Shown here piece by piece: positions 56,564 through 64,000 of a DNA stretch of 64,000 nt. A model generated the notes under the pieces. That model saw only the letters and a program-made list of their open reading frames with translations. It did no database searches and was not told the origin of the DNA. Each line of letters starts with the position of its first letter. Position 1 is the first letter of the stretch. The position numbers and the translations under genes were made by a program. The stretch spans positions 2,382,416 to 2,446,415 of the forward strand of contig NZ_KB849756.1 in NCBI RefSeq assembly GCF_000368925.1, in the 5' to 3' direction. The DNA is from Acinetobacter bereziniae LMG 1003 = CIP 70.12 (GTDB lineage: Bacteria; Pseudomonadota; Gammaproteobacteria; Pseudomonadales; Moraxellaceae).

Positions 56564-57283
56564 TTAAAGATCTGAAAGATCAACACCAATACGTGCAGCA
56601 ACTTCTTCATAAGCTTCAACCACACCACCTAAGCCTTGGCGGAAACGGTCTTTATCGAGTTTTTTCTTAGTGTCTTTATCCCATAGACGGCAACCGTCTG
56701 GAGAGAACTCATCACCTAAAACAATACGGTCATGGAACACACCAAATTCAAGTTTGAAATCAACAAGAAGCATGTTGCCTTGAGCAAATAAGTCTTTAAG
56801 TACCACATTCACTTTTTGAGTCAATTCTTTCATTTGAGCAAGCTGTTCCGCATTTGCCCAACCTAAAGCAATCGCTTGAGACTCATTGACCATAGGGTCG
56901 CCTAAAGCGTCATCTTTAAAGAACAATTCAAAAGTTGGTGGAACAAGTTCTAAACCTTCTTCAACACCTAGACGACGGCATAATGAACCTGCTGCATAGT
57001 TACGCATGACGCACTCTACAGGAATCATTTGCAATTTTTTAACCAAAACTTCAGTTGGAGAAAGAAGTTTTTCAAAATGAGTTTCGATACCCGCCGCTGC
57101 CAATTTTTCCATGATAAAGGCATTAAAACGGTTGTTCACCTTACCTTTACGATCTAGTTGCTCTATTTTTTCGCCATTGAATGCAGATGCATCATCACGG
57201 AAAACTAGAATTAGATGATCCGCGCTATCTGTTTCATAAACAGATTTCGCTTTACCAGTATAGAGCAAGGTTTGTTTTAACAT
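56564..57283 (-). CDS. purC: SAICAR synthetase (phosphoribosylaminoimidazole-succinocarboxamide synthase)
   Basis: Step of purine synthesis joining aspartate to CAIR. 239 residues. Motifs YTGKAKSVYETD, SAFNGEK, PVECVMRNYAAGSLCRRLG and LLVDFKLEFGV are typical. Last gene of the dapA-bamC-purC row, 37 bases after bamC, the same order as in E. coli. Ends at a strong terminator. Confidence 0.97.
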   Translation of the reverse strand: MLKQTLLYTGKAKSVYETDSADHLILVFRDDASAFNGEKIEQLDRKGKVNNRFNAFIMEKLAAAGIETHFEKLLSPTEVLVKKLQMIPVECVMRNYAAGSLCRRLGVEEGLELVPPTFELFFKDDALGDPMVNESQAIALGWANAEQLAQMKELTQKVNVVLKDLFAQGNMLLVDFKLEFGVFHDRIVLGDEFSPDGCRLWDKDTKKKLDKDRFRQGLGGVVEAYEEVAARIGVDLSDL

Positions 57284-57320
57284 GGGGGAACCTTTTGCAA
57301 AAAAAAATTGCCTAGAACGA

Positions 57321-57929
57321 CTAGGCTGGCCAGTTTTGGTAAATCTGGGTCAATAATCCTGCAGCTTTTTCTTTATCTGCAAAACTATTGTCTGCGTTAA
57401 ACACAGCAAGTGTGTTGCTTGAACCTACTGAGCTAAGTCTGAGTATATAAGTTGAATTATCGATTTTCACAGTTGCCTCATTGGCATTTTTGCTTTGACC
57501 GATTAGCTTATAATTTAGACTACTGAGGGTTGCAAGTGTGTACTGCCAAATTGTAGCAGAATTTCCATCAATTTTGATCAATGGATTGCCATTTCCGTCA
57601 GTTAAAATTTGAGGTCTGCCCACAGTTTCGGTGCTTGTTGCACTTCCATCTGTTGATGTGTTGACTTGAGCAACTTCTGGGCGAGGCACGTCATAACGAT
57701 TGCCTTTTTTATTTTCAAATTTAGGTGCATGCTGAAGCGCCAGCGGGTCAACAATAGGAGCTGGATACATAGGCGTTGCAGGTCTAACTGTTGAACCTTC
57801 AGGGTACTTAAGCGGCTCTACTGTGGTCGTATTTTTATAATCTAAAGAACCATTATTGATTCCAAGGGAACTACAACCCGCCAAACTTAAAGCTGAAATG
57901 GCAAGAGTTAAACCTAAACGTAATTGCAT
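57321..57929 (-). CDS. bamC: BamC-like outer-membrane assembly lipoprotein
   Basis: 202 residues, shorter than the E. coli protein (about 344). Lipobox LSLAGC near residue 19. The N-terminal unstructured stretch (DYKNTTTVEPLKYPEG) carries the tyrosine-plus-proline pattern by which BamC contacts BamD. It is followed by a single helix-grip-like domain (ATIWQYTLATLSSLNYKLIG), so the second such domain is missing. Position between dapA and purC confirms identity. Likely part of the Bam complex. Confidence 0.85.
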   Translation of the reverse strand: MQLRLGLTLAISALSLAGCSSLGINNGSLDYKNTTTVEPLKYPEGSTVRPATPMYPAPIVDPLALQHAPKFENKKGNRYDVPRPEVAQVNTSTDGSATSTETVGRPQILTDGNGNPLIKIDGNSATIWQYTLATLSSLNYKLIGQSKNANEATVKIDNSTYILRLSSVGSSNTLAVFNADNSFADKEKAAGLLTQIYQNWPA

Positions 57930-57944
57930 AATACTAAGCTCTTA

Positions 57945-58841
57945 TTAAATGAGACCTACTGCTTTGAGTTCTTCACGCAGAGGCGCACGGTATTTTTCTG
58001 CAAGTGGAGTTAATGGTAAGCGAATACCTGTACCAATTAATTCCATTTCATGAAGTGCCCATTTCACTGGAATTGGGTTCGATTCGCAAAATAGAATATT
58101 GTTTAATTTTGCAACTTGGTCATCTTTAACTTTTGCAGTACTTGCATCACCAGCAAGTGCAGCCGCACAAAGTTCACTCATGATTTTAGGAGCAATATTG
58201 GCAGTCACAGAGATATTGCCTTTTGCGCCTAACTGCATCAGTTCATTTGCTGTCGCATCATCACCAGAATACACCAACATGTTTTTACCTTGTAAACCAT
58301 CAATCAATTGTTTACCACGTGGTACATCGCCTGTTGCATCTTTAATTCCAACGATTTGAGGAATATCTGCTAAACGAATGGCAGTATCATTATGTAAATC
58401 AACGCCTGTACGACCTGGAACATTGTAAAGAATGATCGGTAAATCAACAGCTTCTGCAACTGCTTTATAATGTTGGAATAAGCCTTCTTGTGTTGGCTTG
58501 TTATAATAAGGGGTCACTAAAAGTGCGGCATCTGCGCCGAGCTGTTTAGCTTCTTTGGTGAGTTCGATCGCTTCGTGTGTCGAGTTTGCACCAGTACCGG
58601 CAATAATTGGAATACGTTTATTGGCTACACGGATAATTTCTTTAATTACTTCTGTGTGTTCTGCCATGCTAAGAGTAGATGCTTCACCAGTTGTACCGAC
58701 AGCAACAATACTATTAGTGCCTTGTTCTATGTGCCACTCAACGAGCTTCTCGAGACCCTTCCAATCTACGCTGCCATCTTCAAACATAGGGGTGACGATT
58801 GCGACAATTGAGCCTTGAATGGTCTGTGCTTGCTGAGTCAT
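57945..58841 (-). CDS. dapA: 4-hydroxy-tetrahydrodipicolinate synthase
   Basis: First committed enzyme of lysine/DAP synthesis, condensing pyruvate and aspartate semialdehyde. 298 residues from the ATG at 58841; the frame remains open 30 codons further, but the conserved start is near QGSIVAIVTPMFEDGS. Schiff-base lysine in IVGIKDATGD; YNVPGRTG and GTTGEAST are present. Heads dapA-bamC-purC (15 bases to bamC). The TIM barrel is complete. Confidence 0.97.
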   Translation of the reverse strand: MTQQAQTIQGSIVAIVTPMFEDGSVDWKGLEKLVEWHIEQGTNSIVAVGTTGEASTLSMAEHTEVIKEIIRVANKRIPIIAGTGANSTHEAIELTKEAKQLGADAALLVTPYYNKPTQEGLFQHYKAVAEAVDLPIILYNVPGRTGVDLHNDTAIRLADIPQIVGIKDATGDVPRGKQLIDGLQGKNMLVYSGDDATANELMQLGAKGNISVTANIAPKIMSELCAAALAGDASTAKVKDDQVAKLNNILFCESNPIPVKWALHEMELIGTGIRLPLTPLAEKYRAPLREELKAVGLI

Positions 58842-59256
58842 TTTAAAAAAATATCCTATTTTTCCATCCGCATGCGTTTGAGTAAACAAGGATTGGGATG
58901 GTTGCAGTATTTTGATTTGAGCGAAAAGCAATCATTCGAAAGATTGCATAATGCTTACCCAAATTATGACTGATTCAGCGAGACAGAACAATATGCTTTA
59001 GTCAAAGCTTGGAAATTCTTTAAAAAAAGCAACAATTCACTCACATTTAAGTTGAATAAATTTTATTTTTAAATTTTTTATGCCGAAAATACAGGTGATT
59101 TTTTGCATATATACTTGCATGAAATTTATACCAGCCTAAGTTTCAAAAATAAAACCCTAAGACATTCTATAGACTGTTTTGTATTCGGTTGTTGGGTTAT
59201 TGAGAGTTTATTATCGAGTATTGAAATTGTCTTATCAGATTATTAATACACTGGAC
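58842..59256. other. Gene-free region upstream of a candidate sRNA
   Basis: About 415 bases holding the dapA promoter region and AT-rich sequence. No ORF. The sRNA promoter occupies the last part (59221-59249). Confidence 0.45.
59221..59249 (+). promoter_or_regulatory. Sigma-70 promoter for the candidate sRNA
   Basis: TTGAAA (59221-59226) and TAATAC (59244-59249) with an optimal 17-base spacer. No coding sequence starts downstream until 59469. Confidence 0.55.
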
Positions 59257-59391
59257 ATACTTTGAAGCTGAGTTTGCTGTGGTGATAGATGCAATGATGG
59301 TGTAAATACTTCACCACTTTGAGATCATTTGATCAAGCTGCAAAACTGAATCCTTGATTTTGATAAGAAGCTCGCAAAAGTGAGCTTTTTT
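59257..59391 (+). ncRNA. Candidate small non-coding RNA
   Basis: About 135 bases between a good sigma-70 promoter and a strong intrinsic terminator (AAGCTCGC paired with GTGAGCTT around AAAA, then six T at 59386-59391). There is no upstream + strand gene for this terminator to serve. An internal stem GTGGTGA with TCACCAC is possible. No convincing ORF. No known RNA family recognised. Confidence 0.5.
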
Positions 59392-59468
59392 ATTGTATGT
59401 TAGGTCATCAACGCGTGTCATATTGATCATTAGAATAGCTGAGATTTAGCCAGTATAAGGATAGGGAA

Positions 59469-60110
59469 ATGTTGCAAACTGAGCGTAGCGTCTTAATTGT
59501 TGTCGATGTGCAAAATGGTTTTACTTCAGGGGGAAACCTAGCGGTTGCCCAAGCAGAAAGAATCATACCGACCATCAATCAATTGGCAGATCATTTTGAC
59601 AATATTGTACTGACACAAGACTGGCATCCTGCAAACCATATTTCTTTTGTTGAACAACACCCTCAACATAAAGCTTATGATGTCATTCAACTGGACTATG
59701 GTCCACAAGTGCTGTGGCCCTCTCATTGTGTGCAAGACACAGAGGATGCTGAATTCCATCCTGATTTAAATATTCCTACTGCGCAATTGATTATTCGTAA
59801 AGGTTTTCATTCGCACATTGACAGTTACTCAGCTTTTATGGAAGCAGATCATAAAACCACAACAGGTTTGACAGGGTATTTGCGAGAACGTCAGATCGAC
59901 ACTGTATATATTGTTGGCATTGCGACAGACTTTTGCGTCGCGTGGACTGCAATGGATGCGGCTAGATTAGGGTTTAAGACCTTTGTGATTTCTGATGCAA
60001 CCAAAGCAATTGATCTACATGGCTCATTACAACATGCATGGCAAGAAATGCTGGCTGCTGGCGTAAAGCGTATGGTTTCAAAAGATATTCTTGATTACCC
60101 TCAATCATAA
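59469..60110 (+). CDS. pncA: Nicotinamidase
   Basis: Converts nicotinamide to nicotinate for NAD salvage. 213 residues. Catalytic Asp13 in LIVVDVQNGF, metal ligands in LTQDWHPANHISF, lysine in IRKGFHSHIDSYSAF, and nucleophilic Cys in GIATDFCVAWTA: the complete PncA set. A separate promoter region lies upstream, with the candidate sRNA 75 bases before it. Confidence 0.96.
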   Translation: MLQTERSVLIVVDVQNGFTSGGNLAVAQAERIIPTINQLADHFDNIVLTQDWHPANHISFVEQHPQHKAYDVIQLDYGPQVLWPSHCVQDTEDAEFHPDLNIPTAQLIIRKGFHSHIDSYSAFMEADHKTTTGLTGYLRERQIDTVYIVGIATDFCVAWTAMDAARLGFKTFVISDATKAIDLHGSLQHAWQEMLAAGVKRMVSKDILDYPQS

Positions 60111-60207
60111 ATGACTGCATAAATTTGAGCATTTGAGAAAAGTGATACTGATTTAAACGACATGCTTTAAGATAAGCCTTGATTTTAAACCTATTTGGGT
60201 AGGGACA

Positions 60208-61161
60208 ATGTCAGCAATTTTACGCTTTAGTCAGTTTGTGCAAAAAACTTTTGCACTTTGGGTCGTTGTATTTGCATTCATCGCATTATGCTTTCCCGAT
60301 GCATTTGTATGGATGAAAGCTTATATTCCATGGGTTCTTGGCATCATTATGCTAGGGATGGGAATGACCATGACAGTCGATGAGTTTAAAAATGTATTGT
60401 CCAATCCAAAAGCAGTGGTGATCGGTGTGGTGGCTCATTTTGTGGTGATGCCAAGCGTAGCATTCTTTCTCTGTAAGATTTTTAATTTACCGCCGGAAAT
60501 CGCTGTAGGGGTAATCCTCGTTGGATGTTGCCCAGGAGGGACTGCTTCCAATGTGATTACTTATATGGCAAAAGGCAATACCGCTTTATCTGTCACATGT
60601 ACTTCTGTTTCAACATTTTTAGCGCCTATTTTAACACCTGCTATTTTCTATGTTTTGGCAAGCCAATGGATTCCGATTGATGCAGGTTCAATGTTTATAG
60701 ATATTCTTAAAGTGGTGATTTTCCCCATCATCTTGGGTGTGATCTTAAGAAGTGTGTTCAAACAAAAGACTGAACAGTATATCCAAGTGATGCCATTGGT
60801 CTCTGTAATTGCGATTGTCGTCATCGTCGCAGCAATTATTGCTGCCAGTAAGGCATCTATTTTGCAATCAGGTTTGCTGATTCTTGGTGTGGTTATTCTA
60901 CATAACGGACTAGGTTTTTTACTGGGCTATTGGGCAAGTCGTTTATTCAATTTGTCTTACCCAGATTCCAAAGCTGTAGCGATTGAGGTGGGTATGCAAA
61001 ACTCAGGCTTAGGGGTAACCTTGGCTGCGCTTCATTTTGCTGCGTCTCCTGTGACTGCTGTTCCCAGCGCAATTTTCAGTTTATGGCATAATATTTCGGG
61101 TCCAATCTTAGCCACATACTGGGCAGCGAAAGCGGATAAAATGTCGGAAAATAAACCCTAA
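60208..61161 (+). CDS. Bile acid:sodium symporter family (BASS/PanS-like) transporter
   Basis: 317 residues with about ten helices. The GCCPGGTASNVITYMAKGN segment and EVGMQNSGLGVTLAA are the sodium and substrate sites of the BASS family. PanS-type members transport ketopantoate or other organic anions; the real substrate here is unknown. Follows pncA by about 100 bases and ends in its own terminator. Confidence 0.92.
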   Translation: MSAILRFSQFVQKTFALWVVVFAFIALCFPDAFVWMKAYIPWVLGIIMLGMGMTMTVDEFKNVLSNPKAVVIGVVAHFVVMPSVAFFLCKIFNLPPEIAVGVILVGCCPGGTASNVITYMAKGNTALSVTCTSVSTFLAPILTPAIFYVLASQWIPIDAGSMFIDILKVVIFPIILGVILRSVFKQKTEQYIQVMPLVSVIAIVVIVAAIIAASKASILQSGLLILGVVILHNGLGFLLGYWASRLFNLSYPDSKAVAIEVGMQNSGLGVTLAALHFAASPVTAVPSAIFSLWHNISGPILATYWAAKADKMSENKP

Positions 61162-61175
61162 TACCGTACAACTTT

Positions 61176-61209
61176 AGCGCTCATTTAGAGCGCTGAATTT
61201 TAGTTTTTT
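61176..61209 (+). terminator. Intrinsic terminator after the BASS gene
   Basis: AGCGCTC (61176-61182) pairs with GAGCGCT (61188-61194), followed after a short gap by a T run near 61203. Confidence 0.7.
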
Positions 61210-61222
61210 TATTTACAGTGAT

Positions 61223-61696
61223 TTATTCACTATCGAGTTGTTTTAAAAACTCATCTTCAGTCAGTACAACAAATCCATGTTGTTCCAAGAGGGCAGTCGT
61301 GACACCTTTGCCTTGCACTTTTTGCCCAGAGAATGAACCATCATAAATCATATTTGAACCGCAAGAAGGGCTATTGGCTTTTAAAACAATGTGTGTAACT
61401 TGATGTTGTTGTGCAAGTTTAAGTGTTTTTTCTGCACCCTGAATAAATGCTGAAGAAACATCGTCACCATTGGCATCTTGTACTTTAGCTTGCCCCAATA
61501 AAACAGCATAACCATCACCACCCACAATTTCAGCAGATGGTCGAGGTGTACTTAAACCACCTGAAACTTCAGGGCAAATCACAACAGCTTGTTGATTGTC
61601 GAGCAACTGTTTAAGTTTATCGTGTAAACAGTTTTGAGCATCATAACGGACATTTTCACCGACAAGACATGCACTGATCAGGTATTTTGGGGTCAT
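61223..61696 (-). CDS. DUF523 protein
   Basis: 157 residues. Opening YLISACLVGENVRYDAQN and later VICPEVSGGLSTPRPSAEIV and LKANSPSCGSNMIYDG with cysteines fit the DUF523 family, which is suspected to bind a metal or Fe-S cluster but has no firm role. Overlaps the GNAT gene by four bases (ATGA), so the pair is translationally coupled. Confidence 0.85.
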   Translation of the reverse strand: MTPKYLISACLVGENVRYDAQNCLHDKLKQLLDNQQAVVICPEVSGGLSTPRPSAEIVGGDGYAVLLGQAKVQDANGDDVSSAFIQGAEKTLKLAQQHQVTHIVLKANSPSCGSNMIYDGSFSGQKVQGKGVTTALLEQHGFVVLTEDEFLKQLDSE

Positions 61697-62211
61697 CTTG
61701 AGTTTAATTCGAGCTGCATTAAATCCATGCCAATATCATATAAATCAGTTTTAAAGTCGAGACTTAATTGTTCTGTAAAGGCAAATTTTTGATAGAATTT
61801 TTTTGCACGCGCATTGGTTTTTAACACTTCTAAGAAGATATAGGCTTGATGATGTTGATTTGCAATCTCAATCATATATTGCATTAAATGTGCGGCTATA
61901 TGTTTTCCAATGACATCTTTGAGTAAATAAATTTTCTGTAATTCAGCACCCATACGCGCTAAATTGGGCTGGTATTGATTAAGGTTGAGTTTGGCGTAGC
62001 CGATCAGTTGAGCATGCTCATTTTCAGCCAATATCCAAATTTGTTGCGGGTCCGCTAGAGATTTCGATAAGTTTTCAAGACTAAAATCTTGGTTGAGAAA
62101 ATTTTGTAATCCTTGTTCTGTCCAAATATCACTAAAATGTTGGCGATATGTTGTGTTGCCTAGTGCATAAAGTTGATTTGCATGGAGCATCGTGGCTTGG
62201 TAAATTTTCAT
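61693..62211 (-). CDS. GNAT-family N-acetyltransferase
   Basis: 172 residues with a GNAT fold: QIWILAENEHAQLIGYAKLN, the acetyl-CoA region KIYLLKDVIGKHIAAHLMQY, and FLEVLKTNARAKKFYQKFAF at the C-terminal half. The pyrophosphate loop is weakly conserved. Coupled by ATGA overlap to the DUF523 gene. The substrate is unknown. Confidence 0.85.
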   Translation of the reverse strand: MKIYQATMLHANQLYALGNTTYRQHFSDIWTEQGLQNFLNQDFSLENLSKSLADPQQIWILAENEHAQLIGYAKLNLNQYQPNLARMGAELQKIYLLKDVIGKHIAAHLMQYMIEIANQHHQAYIFLEVLKTNARAKKFYQKFAFTEQLSLDFKTDLYDIGMDLMQLELNSR

Positions 62212-62316
62212 GATGTTTTATCTTAAAATGATGGCTTATTATGATTTGATGCGATGTTCAATCATTGATGATTTTCATGTGATAATCAATCTGAAATATG
62301 GGAAATGAATGTTGCT

Positions 62317-62583
62317 ATGAGCGTTTATGTGGATCGTGCAAAAGTACCGTTTAAAGGCAAAGAATGGTGTCATCTCATGGCAGATACACTAGAGGAATTA
62401 CACCATTTTGCAAACATGTTAGGCATAGATTCGCGTTTATTTCATCGTTCTGCATCTTATCCTCATTATGATATTACTCTGCAAATGCGGGTCATCGCCA
62501 TTGCGCATGGGGCAATTGATGCTGATCGGAAAACCATTATTGCTTGTGGAAAGCAGCTTAAACTTCAATTAAATCAATCTTGA
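62317..62583 (+). CDS. DUF4031 protein
   Basis: 88 residues from the ATG at 62317 (MSVYVDRAKVPFKGKEWCHL); an ATG at 62305 adds four residues. The short all-in-one sequence with VYVD, CHLMADT, LHHFANMLGI and HRSASYPHYDI fits the DUF4031 family, whose function is not established. Histidine-rich positions could bind a metal. Confidence 0.8.
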   Translation: MSVYVDRAKVPFKGKEWCHLMADTLEELHHFANMLGIDSRLFHRSASYPHYDITLQMRVIAIAHGAIDADRKTIIACGKQLKLQLNQS

Positions 62584-62681
62584 TAAATATTGTGTAGAGA
62601 GAACATTTATCAAGATACTTTTCTAGAGATTCAGTCTTGTTCTGATGAGGAGCGCAAGGGTAGAATCTTTGATGACGATCA

Positions 62682-63023
62682 ATGATGAACAATGACAGAA
62701 ATATGAGTGTTAAAGAAGGTCCAACAGAAATATCACAGGACGACATTATTATTTTGGCTGAAACTTTTCGGCTTTTAGGTGATGCGTCACGTCTGAGAAT
62801 TCTTATGTTCTGTATGCGTGGACCTCGCCCTGTAGGTGATATTTGTGAGGCACTGGACTTGTCTCAATCCTTGGTCAGCCACCATTTACGTTTATTACGT
62901 TCTGCACGATTGGTTAAAAGTGAACGTCAGGCGAAGCAAGTCTTGTATGAAATTGCAGATACACATGTGAGTCATGTTTTGTCTGATATGGCAAAACATA
63001 TTGCAGAAGAGCAGTGTGGTTAA
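62682..63023 (+). CDS. ArsR/SmtB-family metal-sensing repressor
   Basis: 113 residues from the ATG at 62682; an ATG at 62703 gives 106. The winged helix-turn-helix is VGDICEALDLSQSLVSHHLR. The C-terminal helix reads DTHVSHVLSDMAKHIAEE, matching the alpha-5 zinc site pattern Asp-x-His-x10-His-x2-Glu/His of SmtB and CzrA-type zinc sensors. The convergent CDF exporter gene about 420 bases away makes zinc or cobalt sensing likely. Derepression by zinc is inferred. Confidence 0.88.
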   Translation: MMNNDRNMSVKEGPTEISQDDIIILAETFRLLGDASRLRILMFCMRGPRPVGDICEALDLSQSLVSHHLRLLRSARLVKSERQAKQVLYEIADTHVSHVLSDMAKHIAEEQCG

Positions 63024-63443
63024 TGTTGGTATTCTAGTTTTTAGAAAATTATACCAATCAATATGATTAACTTAATATAAATGAAAAGGTACGAAAGATT
63101 ATTTTTATCTTTTCATCTCTAAAAAGTAAAACATCGGCTACACAAATCGATTCAAACTTTAGAAGCATAGGGTAGTATTGCAAGCTTTATACCGTCAAAT
63201 AACATGTATCATATTGATTTTATTGGTCTAAATTTCATATTTGCTGTGTGATTTTTGAATTGATTGACTATGTTATGCTAGTTTTTTTGATTTGAATCTT
63301 TATTTTTATTCATATTTTTGAGTTGGATTTAAACACGAAGAATAAACAAAGACGCTTCAAAACATAGATCCTAAGTTTGAACGTTAACGCCACATGGTTA
63401 ATGTAATTCCCTTGTGGCGTTGTGTGGTTGATTGATGCAGAAC
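63024..63443. other. Intergenic region between ArsR and CDF genes
   Basis: About 420 bases, AT-rich, between convergent genes. A stem AACGCCACA with TTGTGGCGTT near 63382-63420 lies behind the CDF gene but lacks a clear T run. Nothing else recognisable. Confidence 0.45.
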
Positions 63444-64000
63444 TTAGTGACTATGCCCAGCATGAGGATCAATTTTGACAGGCTTTTCAAGGCTACATGA
63501 GCTATCGCCTTGCCAATCAATGGCAACAGTGGGATGTTCAATATCAAATTTGGTTTTTAATTCATGTTCAATTTGTTCGGTGAGGATCTTGATATCTACA
63601 CCCGCTTCAGGTTGGACGTGTAATGTTGCCATTGCTCTTCCAGACGTGATCATCCATACATGAATATGGCTAATTTTCTGAATGCCTTGAACAGATTTTA
63701 ATAAGTGCGTGGTGATATCTGTAGTACTGGCATTTGCAGGAGCACCTTCTAATAGGATATGAATTGTTTGTTTAAACAATGCCCATGCGCTACGTAATAC
63801 CAGTAATGAGACAAGAACAGACAAAATAGGATCAATCGGGGTCCAACCTGTGTACCAGATCACAATCGCCGCGATAATTGCAGCAACAGAACCCAATAAA
63901 TCACCCATCACATGAAGAACTGCACCCTTAACATTCACATGATCTGTGTCATTACGTGTCAGATACCATAATACAAAGATATTTACCAACATTCCGATAA
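63444..64000 (-). CDS. Cation diffusion facilitator (CDF) metal exporter, C-terminal part
   Basis: The reading frame continues past the right edge, so the N-terminal helices lie outside. The visible 185 residues hold the last membrane helices with AVLHVMGDLLGSVAAIIAAI (the HxxxD metal site), then a cytosolic domain with HIHVWMITSGRAMATLHVQ, and a histidine-containing tail DPHAGHSH. CzcD/ZitB-type proteins export Zn(II), Co(II) or Cd(II). The nearby ArsR-type zinc-sensor-like gene supports a zinc role. Confidence 0.92.
   Translation of the reverse strand, partial: IGMLVNIFVLWYLTRNDTDHVNVKGAVLHVMGDLLGSVAAIIAAIVIWYTGWTPIDPILSVLVSLLVLRSAWALFKQTIHILLEGAPANASTTDITTHLLKSVQGIQKISHIHVWMITSGRAMATLHVQPEAGVDIKILTEQIEHELKTKFDIEHPTVAIDWQGDSSCSLEKPVKIDPHAGHSH

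Noticed and set aside
63382..63420. AACGCCACA/TTGTGGCGTT stem after the CDF gene
   Set aside because: Long loop and no T run; not strong enough to call a terminator.

Overview
The window is a stretch of an Acinetobacter chromosome. The evidence is the AT-rich sequence, the pairing of a trimeric autotransporter adhesin with a TpgA-type periplasmic partner, the ribF-ileS-lspA-fkpB cluster, and gene content close to that known from Acinetobacter. The species cannot be fixed from sequence alone. No rRNA, tRNA, CRISPR array, prophage or complete insertion sequence was recognised. About 60 protein genes are supported. Two end genes are cut by the window: the adhesin at the left edge and a cation diffusion facilitator at the right edge. 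One gene is split by a small transposon-like element and one regulator survives only as a relic.

Layout. 1-3.3 kb: 3' part of the adhesin and tpgA, separated by an intrinsic terminator. 3.8-12.4 kb: ilvD, a possible thioredoxin-fold protein overlapping a chorismate mutase, a surface-adhesin-E-like protein, a gamma-glutamylpolyamine-synthetase-like enzyme divergent from a TauE/SafE permease, a LysR regulator and an aspartate/glutamate racemase. 12.5-17.4 kb (minus strand): ribF, ileS, lspA and fkpB, the last three with 8-bp overlaps. 17.6-24 kb: TDT transporter, nucleotidyltransferase, RutG-like permease, ppc. 24.5-29.7 kb: a TetR regulator divergent from a two-gene RND efflux operon. 29.8-34.1 kb: membrane protein, dnaJ behind a heat-shock-like promoter, two tiny secreted acidic peptides, dapB, START-domain protein. 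34.2-39.4 kb: MFS transporter, dkgB divergent from a YafC-like LysR gene, lipoprotein, MocR regulator. 39.6-45 kb (minus strand): alcohol dehydrogenase, tag, M23 lipoprotein, mutY, HIT protein, dienelactone hydrolase, DUF1328. 45.1-50.4 kb: YcgN, a siderophore-esterase-like gene behind a Fur box, rarA, a multidomain phosphodiesterase. 50.4-53.8 kb: disrupted secreted-protein gene and TonB-dependent receptor. 54-55.9 kb: copper-type island (HMA chaperone, ferredoxin, tandem DUF305 protein, MerR relic). 56-58.8 kb: dapA-bamC-purC. 59-64 kb: a probable small RNA, pncA, BASS transporter, DUF523, GNAT, DUF4031, ArsR sensor and the CDF exporter.

The most notable structure not explained by genes is a family of short inverted-repeat elements, present four times in different states: two near full length, one single-ended fragment and one diverged half copy. 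The copy at 50.8-51.1 kb has perfect 13-bp ends flanked by TA. Removing it together with one TA rejoins two fragments in frame into a plausible 171-residue secreted protein, so it looks like a real insertion that broke a gene. Two other copies lie on either side of the TetR efflux regulator.

Other regulatory signals read from the sequence are two MerR/CueR-type promoters with 19-bp spacers, a Fur box, a sigma-32-like promoter for dnaJ, a RutR-like site upstream of the permease, a LysR-type palindrome, and a promoter-to-terminator unit with no ORF at about 59.26-59.39 kb. All function assignments are by reading motifs and remembered family sequences; no searches were run.
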